This document shows, in pieces, positions 20,482 through 26,000 of a stretch of DNA of 26,000 bases; the stretch's first letter is position 1; each line of letters opens with the position of its first letter. The translations under genes and the position numbers were made by a program. The stretch comes from Prorocentrum cordatum (Eukaryota; Sar; Dinophyceae; Prorocentrales; Prorocentraceae). Location: positions 1,613,531 to 1,639,530 of the forward strand of contig CAUYUJ010015726.1 in the NCBI GenBank assembly GCA_963575745.1, read 5' to 3'. The notes under the pieces were generated by a model that did no database searches, had not been told where the DNA came from, and saw only the letters and a list, made by a program, of their open reading frames with translations.

Positions 20482-21250
20482 AATGGTGTCGGGCCCTAGA
20501 TTCGCCTCCCAAATCTCGCTCAGCATCGTCAGCGCCCGCTGCCGCTGCTCGCCCTTCTCGCACGCGCTGATCCCAGCGCTGTAGCTGAAGAAAACGTCGG
20601 GCCTCATCTTCATCTCCCGAATTCCACCTAGAAGAGCAAAAGGCCATTGCCACGGCCACTGATCGCCCTCCTCGCACGCGCTGATCCCGGCGCTGTAGCT
20701 TGCAAGTGCGGACCCACGGACTTTCGAGAATGCTTCCTGTGCGACAAATTGGCCACCCAAGCATTGAAAGGATGATGTGTGCCGTCGTAGTCGCACTGGC
20801 TGCATGCCATGATCACACACACAATGCTTCGTAATCTCACTCAAAGCGTGACAAACGATCTGAAAAGAGCCTGGGAATCCTGCTGAGTTGCGAGATGCCT
20901 TCTCGTACGCTGACACGCTCAACTTGTAACTGACTTCGCTCGGCTCATCTCCGCAACTCGTTGAGCATTAACAGCGCTTGCCGCCATGGGTCGCCTCTCA
21001 CACGCGTACCACCAGCGTTGTAGAGATGATGACGTCGGGCTCTGACCTAGACTCCCGCACCTCGCTCAGCAGCGCCAGCGCCTGCTGCCACTGCTCGCCC
21101 TTCTCGCACGCGCTGACCTGGCTGACTAGGGCTGACCCGTGGACTACGTCCGCTTGCGGGGTGAAGGGGTGCTGCCGCAAGGCGATCAAGATGAATGGCG
21201 TCATGTTCGCCTGCCACATATCGCTGAGCTGCGGGGGCGCCAGGTGGCAC
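20482..21250 (-). pseudogene. Pentatricopeptide-repeat (PPR) protein relic
   Basis: PPR proteins are alpha-helical repeat proteins (35 residues per repeat) that bind organellar RNA. On the minus strand I see, in order: LSDMWQANMTP (about 21200); VSACEKGEQWQQALALLSEV ending SEPDVI (about 21030-21120); YNAGGTRVRGDPWRQALLML (about 20970-21020, another frame); EPSEVSYKLSVSAYEK and a following HALSEI (about 20830-20950, another frame); SYSAGISACEEGDQW ending MRPDVF (about 20591-20700); and SYSAGISACEKGEQRQRALT ending GPDTI (20482-20590). Each fits the pattern 'sYnagIsACEKGxQWxxALxLLxEMxxxxxxPDVi'. At least two frameshifts and in-frame stops break the chain. They could in principle mark unrecognised introns, but one falls inside a motif with a one-base loss, so a pseudogene is more likely. 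No start or targeting peptide was found; the upstream side is cut by the B module at 21251. Confidence 0.8.
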
Positions 21251-21376
21251 TTGGGCCAAATCCGGCAGAGAGCGCCAAGCAAGCGTCAGGGAGGACGAAG
21301 AGCCCCATACGGAGCCCGGGCACGGAGTCAGGAACTGGGTCGGGATGGCTCGTGGCACCGTTCACTCTTGGGAGCC
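21251..21376 (+). repeat. Module B, copy 1
   Basis: It opens with TTGGGCCAAATCCGGCAGAG and continues AGCGCCAAGCAAGCGTCAGG. It closely matches 21776-21906 through to TTCACTCTTGGGAG, after which both copies enter a CAT microsatellite. Confidence 0.92.
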
Positions 21377-21398
21377 TTCATCATCATCCTCCCCCTCG

Positions 21399-21473
<75 letters not shown>

Positions 21474-21590
21474 CCATCACCACCATCAGCATCACCATTA
21501 TCGTCATCGTCATCATCGTCATCGTCGTCATCATCATCATCATCATCATCATCGTCGTCGTCGTCATTATCATCATTATCACCGTCGTCA
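21377..21590 (+). repeat. ATC/CAT microsatellite 1
   Basis: About 210 bp of CAT triplets, pure at about 21399-21470, then mixed with CAC, CGT, CAG and ATT triplets. The His-, Ile- and Ser-rich frames are repeat products. Confidence 0.96.
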
Positions 21591-21775
21591 AATCGTTTGG
21601 AGCGTCGGCCCAATACGACCCGAGACGGCCCCAAGGTTGTTCCAAAATCGTCCAAGACGGCTCGAAGATGGCCCCATACTGACCGACGAGGCCCTGAGGA
21701 GGGCTGCAATAATGAAATACGTCAGGGCCCCAAGAGGCCCAGGAGAGGTCTCATGACCGACCCAAAGTAAGAGGG
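21591..21775 (+). repeat. Module A, copy 1
   Basis: It begins AATCGTTTGGAGCGTCGGCC and includes GGCCCCATACTGACC, a segment with AGGGCTGCAATAATGAAATA, and GGCCCCAAGAGGCC. Copy 2 at 22752-22910 keeps the same order of landmarks with more divergence. Confidence 0.85.
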
Positions 21776-21906
21776 ATTTTGGGTCAAATTTTGCAGAGAG
21801 CGCCAAGCAAGCGTCAGGGAGGCCGAAGAGCCCCATGCGAAGCCCGGGCACGGAGTCAGGAAATGGGTCGAGATGGCTCGTGGTACCGTTCACTCTTGGG
21901 AGACTT
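21776..21906 (+). repeat. Module B, copy 2
   Basis: AGCGCCAAGCAAGCGTCAGG starts at 21799, 528 bp after the same word in copy 1. The copies differ by scattered substitutions only (for example GGCCGAAGAGCCCCATGCGA versus GGACGAAGAGCCCCATACGG). Confidence 0.92.
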
Positions 21907-22082
21907 CATCATCATCATCCTCCCACTCGTCATCATCATCACCACATCATCATCAGCATCATCAGCATCATCAGCATGAGCATCATCATCATCATCACCA
22001 TCATCGTCATCATCGTCATCATCATCGTCATCAGCATCAGCACCAGCATCATCGTCACCATTTTCATCATCGTCATTATCAG

Positions 22083-22127
<45 letters not shown>

Positions 22128-22158
22128 CTTCCTCCTCCTCCTCATCATCGTCGTCATA

Positions 22159-22200
<42 letters not shown>

Positions 22201-22421
22201 ATCATCCTCTTCCTCCTCCTCCTCCTCCTCAGCAACAGCATCAGCATCAGCATCGGCATCATCATCAGCATCAGCATCGACATCAGCATCATCATCATCA
22301 CCATCACCACCATCATCACCATCGCCATCACCATCATCATAACCATCACCATCACCATCACCATCACCATCACCATCACCATCACCATCACCATCACCAT
22401 CACCATCACCATCACCATCAC

Positions 22422-22453
<32 letters not shown>

Positions 22454-22490
22454 CCATCATCATCAGCATCATCATCATCATCTACATCTA

Positions 22491-22560
<70 letters not shown>

Positions 22561-22657
22561 GGCATCGGCATCGGCATCGGCATCGGCATCGGCATCGGCA
22601 TCAGCATCAGCATCAGCATCAGCATCACATCAGCATCAGCATCAGCATCAGCATCAG

Positions 22658-22751
<94 letters not shown>
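21907..22751 (+). repeat. ATC/CAT microsatellite 2, mosaic, about 845 bp
   Basis: A mosaic of homogeneous blocks: pure CAT (about 22080-22120, 22495-22558 and 22658-22750), CGTCAT (about 22160-22200), CCATCA (about 22341-22424), GGCATC (about 22559-22602) and AGCATC (about 22602-22661). Two CCTCTTCCTCCTCCTC islands lie near 22125 and 22208. Triplet phase is kept almost throughout, with slips near 21944 and 22627. It has no coding value. Confidence 0.97.
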
Positions 22752-22753
<2 letters not shown>

Positions 22754-22910
22754 TTGGGACGTCGGCCCCAAGCGGCCCAAGATCGGGTCAGACGCCTCAA
22801 ACATGGCCCCATGCTGGCCCAAGAGGCTCCCGAGAGAGCTGCAAGAACGAAACACGGCATGGCCCCAAGAGGCCGCGGAGAGGGCTCCAGAGCGACAAAA
22901 AGGGCGAAGG
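22752..22910 (+). repeat. Module A, copy 2
   Basis: It begins ATTTGGGACGTCGGCCCCAA directly after the microsatellite, then ACATGGCCCCATGCTGGCCC, GAGAGAGCTGCAAGAACGAA and GGCCCCAAGAGGCCGCGGAG, in the same order as copy 1. Confidence 0.82.
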
Positions 22911-22985
22911 AATTTGCGCCAAATCTGGCAGGGAGCGCCAAACAAGCGTCAGGAAGGCCGAGGAGCCCCATGGAGCGCTTGGAGC
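22911..22985 (+). repeat. Module B, copy 3 (partial)
   Basis: It contains AATTTGCGCCAAATCTGGCA and AGCGCCAAACAAGCGTCAGG (start 22934, 1135 bp after copy 2), then GGCCGAGGAGCCCCATGGAG. Similarity stops near 22985, and no microsatellite follows. Confidence 0.85.
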
Positions 22986-23350
22986 CAATTTGGGACCGTC
23001 TTCGGGCCGTCTGAGGCCATCTTTGGCTGATGTTGGTGCTGTCTTCGGTGCTTCTTGGGCCACCATCTTGGGGCCTCTGGGTGTCGTTTAAGAGCCTCTC
23101 AGCGATTCTTTTCAGCCTTCTGAAAGCCTCCTGGGGCCCTCTTGGGCTGCCTCGGGTGCCTCTTGGGCCGTGTTGAGGCCGTCCAGGGCCGTCTGGGGGT
23201 TGTCTGGGGCCGTCTTGGGTGTCTCTAGAACAGTCTGGGGGCTCGTCTTGGGCCGTCCTGGGCCGCTCTTGAGGCAGTCTTGGGTACCCCGTCGGCCGCC
23301 AGGGGCGCCTCAGGAGCCGTCCTGGGGCCATCTTGGGACCCCGTATGACC

Positions 23351-23490
23351 GTCTTGGGCACTATGAAGAGGGCAAGCCTGGGAACTGCCAAAATGCACGG
23401 TTTCCCAAAGGAATGGGACGATTGGGACTCGTCGTGGAGCCCACCTGGAGCGTTTGGAAGCCTCTTGGGCCGTCTGGAGGCTGTCTGAGG
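23351..23490 (+). repeat. Longer dispersed module, copy 1
   Basis: It runs from GTCTTGGGCACTATGAAGAG, through CAAAGGAATGGGACGATTGG, to CCTGGAGCGTTTGGAAGCCT and CTTGGGCCGTCTGGAGGCTG. Copy 2 at 24627-24775 has the same landmarks in order. Confidence 0.7.
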
Positions 23491-24004
23491 CGTTGTCGAG
23501 CGCTCTGGGCGCATCTCGGAGACCCTCTTGGACCATCTTCGGCCGTCTGGAAGCCCTCCTGGGGGCCTCCTGGCGCGTCTCGGAACGCTCTTGGGCCATC
23601 TTGGAAGCGCGCCGAGGCCTGCTGGGGCTCGCAGGGAGCGCCGGAGGGGTCCAGTCCGCTGCCACCGATTGGCACCTCCGCGAGCGCTGGGCCATTGTAG
23701 GAGAGAAACCACCTCTTGGCTCGAGGTGCAAGAACACGAGAATCATTGAAACAAACATGAGGAAATCAATGTTTGTTGGCTGCCTCGGCCCGTCCTCGTG
23801 AGCTTCCTGCCCTGACATATCGTCGGTTGGGGCTGTTATGGGGCTGTCGTGGGGCCCGCATGGGCGCATAGGAAGTCTTTTGCGAGCCCTGTTGGCCGTC
23901 TGAGGACTCTTGGAAACCTTCTGGGGCTGCCTGGTCTCCCCAGGGCGGCCCGGCAGGGCGCGCGGGGCCGATTTGGGACACTTCGTCCTTTCCATCCTTC
24001 TGGC

Positions 24005-24090
24005 GCGCGCGGGCTCCAGCATTGTAGGAGAGACTAGGGCGAACCCGCGGACTTCGTCCACGACCTGCAGGTCCCCCTGGCACGCCTCCA
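24005..24090 (-). pseudogene. Possible PPR-repeat fragment
   Basis: On the minus strand DEVRGFALV is followed, one frame over, by LSYNAGARARQKDGK. The PPR relic at 20.5-21.2 kb has KVRGSALASYSAGISACEEG in the same relation, and the nucleotide words GACTAGGGCGAACCCGCGGACTT and GCAAGTGCGGACCCACGGACTT are alike. This suggests one decayed repeat from a related PPR gene. It is short and broken. Confidence 0.4.
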
Positions 24091-24626
24091 CGTTGGGCCC
24101 CCGCCCAAGAAAAGAGTCACCCCGAAGCTTTCTGTGACCTGTTCTGGCCGCCTTTCGGAAATTGGAAAGCGGGCGTTCCCTTCTCTTCGTCCGCCACCCG
24201 CTCCACGTCCGCCTGGACAGCCTTCGGAGCGTCACTGACGGCTATGGTGGGTCTGCGATGTGGTTCTCGCCGCTTGTCTGCTCCCCCTGGTTCGAACAAT
24301 TTTGAAAACACTTGGGGCATAGGAGAACGTCACCCGGAGGGCTCTGGTGACTTCTTTCCGGTTGCCTTTTCGGGGACCTCTCGGGTTTCTTTTCGGCCTC
24401 CCTGAGGCCTCTTGGGGCCCTCTTGGGTGGGGCCGTCTCGGGAGAGTCTGGAGGCCCTGTTGGACTATCTTTGGCCGCTCTTGGGGCTATCTTGACTGCT
24501 TCTTGGGCTGTAATTACTGGGCGCCACAGGAGCCGTCCTGGGGCCGGCTGGGGCCTTCCTGGGGCCTCACGGAAGCCTCCTGACGCGTCTTGGTGCGATC
24601 TTGGGGGCCTTTATTCCTTTATTATC

Positions 24627-24775
24627 GTCCTGGGCGCTATGAAAACGAAGAACACGGGAAACATGTAAATTGTCCCTAGGGGTTGGGGCGATGTTTGTCT
24701 GTGCGGGCTCTGTCGGGCGTCTTCTGGGAACCCAGTTGGAGCGTTTGGGGGGCTTCTTGGGCCGTATGGAGGCTA
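24627..24775 (+). repeat. Longer dispersed module, copy 2
   Basis: It contains CGTCCTGGGCGCTATGAAAA, GGGGTTGGGGCGATG, CCAGTTGGAGCGTTTGGGGG and CTTGGGCCGTATGGAGGCTA. It lies about 1.28 kb from copy 1 in the same orientation. Confidence 0.7.
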
Positions 24776-24790
24776 TATTGAACGTCTCCA

Positions 24791-24913
24791 CCCAGTACAG
24801 CGTTTCGTGGCCCCATCAAAGGGCTCCACCGAAGGCCCCAGTGGGACCGCCCGCATGCGTCATCCACCACCCAATACAACGCTTCGTGGCCCAAGAGGGG
24901 GCTCCACCGAAGG
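24791..24913 (-). repeat. Two inverted copies of the 77-bp repeat
   Basis: Read on the minus strand, the segment contains GGCCTTCGGTGGAGCCC, GGGGCCACGAAACGCTG, TGACGCATGCGGGCGG and again CTTCGGTGGAGCC and GGCCACGAAGCG. These are the landmarks of the array at 1-1018. The two units are 79 bp apart, and the second is cut at CTTCGGTGG, where unrelated sequence begins. Confidence 0.9.
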
Positions 24914-24946
24914 GGTTCAGGGGTCGAATCCCCCCTCTGCGTTTTT
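24914..24946 (+). other. B-box-like motif with T-run (possible tRNA-derived fragment)
   Basis: GGTTCAGGGGTCGAATCCCC is followed 11 bases later by TTTTT. It resembles an RNA polymerase III B box (GGTTCGAnTCC) and terminator, but one T of the T-loop is missing, the T-stem does not pair well, and no matching acceptor strand or A box is visible upstream. It could be a degraded tRNA or SINE end, or chance. Confidence 0.3.
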
Positions 24947-25050
24947 AAGGATTCTGCGTTGTGGGAGGCGGAGCGCGTCGTCAGCTTGCTGCTGGTATCG
25001 GCGCGGTATGCCCGCTGTGCTTTTTCTCGGCGCATCCTCCCCTCTCCTTT

Positions 25051-25112
25051 CCTCTCTCTCTCTCTCTCTCTCGTTCTTTCTTTCTTTTTCTCTCTCTCTC
25101 TCTCTCTCTCTC
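25051..25112 (+). repeat. (CT)n microsatellite
   Basis: Two CT runs (about 25051-25072 and 25090-25112) are separated by a TTCTTTCTTTC segment. Confidence 0.96.
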
Positions 25113-25134
25113 AGGATCCACCGTCCTCAGCCGA

Positions 25135-25605
25135 ATCATCAGCCAAAGCCTAGCCGAAGCCTCAGCCTCACCTAGCTTAAGTACCAGCCAGAATTTAGCC
25201 GAAACCTAGCCTAAGCCTAAGCCTAAGCCTCAGCCTCAGCCTCAGCCTCAGCCTAGCCTCAGTCTCTGCCTCTGCCCAGCCTCAGCCTCTGTCTCAGCCT
25301 AGCCTAAGCCTGGCCTCGCCCTCAGCCTCAGCTTCAGCCTAAGCATTGCCTGAACCTGGCCTGAACCTCGGCCTACGCCTAAGCACCGCCGCCCAGCCTA
25401 AGCATCAGCCTGAACCAGCCTAGCCGAATCCCATCCTAAGCCTCAGCCTCGCCTAAGCCTCAGCCTAACCGAATCCCATCCTAAGCCTCAGCCTCGCCTA
25501 AGCCTCAGCCTCACTCTAAGCCTCAGCCTAACATGAGGCTCAGCCTCAGCCTTGGCCTCTGCCTAAGCCTCGCCTCAGCCCCAGCCCAAACCTAGCCGGC
25601 GCCTC
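25135..25605 (+). repeat. Degenerate CCTAAG/CCTCAG hexamer field
   Basis: The six-base words CCTCAG, CCTAAG and CCTAGC recur throughout. The purest stretch is about 25210-25260 (CCTAAG then CCTCAG runs). Five-base steps (CCTAG) and point changes break the phase. It is not the plant- or algal-type TTTAGGG telomere repeat. Confidence 0.92.
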
Positions 25606-25614
25606 AACCCCATT

Positions 25615-26000
25615 ATTGGTACGACCGCATTACTACAAATAAACTGTTATACTACTACGACTCCCCCACAACATTATTACGACTACAACAGTACGACCGT
25701 ACCATAATGCTGCTACACTACTGAAGATTTGCCATACTGCACTGCTCATCAAGTCACCGCTAAAGTGTTACCGCCACTACTGCACCAGAGCAGTACTTCG
25801 ACTTCAATGGAATGATGCAAAAAAACTACTACGGCAATACAGTACCAGGATACGGCCACCCTGCTTGAACACCCCGATGTTAGAGCTCCACGACTACTAC
25901 GACTATTACAGCGCCACCACTACAACATTACGGTAGTATAATGCTACAGCCGTGCTGCGATAACACGGCATTTGGCAGTCCCTACTGCAACACTGTAATG
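25615..26000 (+). repeat. Decayed ACT/TAC triplet field
   Basis: The region is markedly more AT-rich than the rest, with TACTAC, ACTACTACGACT, ACAACATTATTACGAC and CACTACTGC words spread over nearly 400 bp. It looks like a trinucleotide microsatellite eroded by substitutions. It runs to the window edge. No gene is seen. Confidence 0.75.

Larger units (their letters stand above)
23090..24640 (+). repeat. Degenerate short-period repeat, GGGCCGTCTTGG-like
   Basis: Words such as CTTGGGCCGTCTGGAGGC, GGGGCCGTCTTGGG and GCCTCTTGGGCCGT recur every 10-30 bp in varied order, densest at about 23110-23340, 23440-23620 and 24360-24560. The minus-strand frames (up to 336 codons) are Pro-, Arg- and Gln-rich of the 'RPQDGPRRPQ' type. 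I take them as repeat-derived, although such frames are easily predicted as genes. Confidence 0.75.

Noticed and set aside
21835-23091. His/Ile/Ser-rich 385-418-residue proteins
   Set aside because: These are translations of the ATC tract. Three frames are open at once, with compositional change at each phase slip.
23225-24235. 336-residue Pro/Arg/Gln-rich minus-strand protein
   Set aside because: The frame follows the GGGCCGTCTTGG short-period repeat and overlaps other equally biased frames. There is no domain.
24890-24946. Functional tRNA gene
   Set aside because: The T-loop lacks a base, the T-stem pairs poorly, and no anticodon arm or matching acceptor strand could be folded upstream.
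25200-25260. Telomeric repeat (CCTAAG runs)
   Set aside because: The repeat is a hexamer that grades into CCTCAG and CCTAGC, not TTTAGGG or TTAGGG, and it is internal to the window.

Overview
The window looks like nuclear DNA of a GC-rich, repeat-dense eukaryote, most probably a dinoflagellate. Three things point there. There is a broken pentatricopeptide-repeat (PPR) gene whose repeats carry the 'GISACEKGEQ' signature I associate with the very large dinoflagellate PPR families. There is a decayed Ty1/copia-type retroelement of the kind abundant in those genomes. The rest is tandem arrays and microsatellites with no compact intact gene. Placement is inferred from remembered family patterns, not from a search. 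No operons, Shine-Dalgarno sites, CRISPR arrays, rRNA genes or convincing tRNAs were seen.

Layout. 1-1018: tandem array of a 77-bp unit (about 13 copies). 1019-5453: sequence without a recognisable gene, becoming very GC-rich with purine and pyrimidine runs. 5454-5823: a (CCT)n tract facing a (GGA)n tract. 5824-7439: unassigned. 7440-11640, minus strand: relic of a Ty1/copia polyprotein in the order integrase core, integrase C-terminal region, linker, reverse transcriptase, RNase H, broken by many frameshifts and stops. 11641-12927: unassigned, with one diverged local duplication. 12928-18710: tandem array of about 56 copies of a 102-bp unit, interrupted near its middle by a cluster of fold-back palindromes. 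18711-20481: purine- and pyrimidine-rich DNA and another (CCT)n tract bracketed by direct repeats. 20482-21250, minus strand: PPR relic. 21251-22985: a composite repeat in which two single-copy-like modules (A and B) alternate with long ATC/CAT microsatellites. 23090-24640: degenerate short-period repeat rich in GGGCCGTCTTGG-like words, with two copies of a longer module. 24791-24913: two copies of the 77-bp unit in opposite orientation to the first array. 25051-26000: a (CT)n tract, a degenerate CCTAAG/CCTCAG hexamer field, then a decayed ACT/TAC triplet field.

Nothing here works together as a pathway. The only protein-coding signals with recognisable homology are the two relics. Most long open frames are by-products of repeats whose period is a multiple of three (102 bp, CAT, CCT). 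The most interesting material is structural: the palindrome cluster inside the 102-bp array, the microsatellite-plus-module composite at 21.2-23.0 kb, the near-perfect palindrome inside the integrase relic, and the 77-bp family present in opposite orientations near the two ends of the window.
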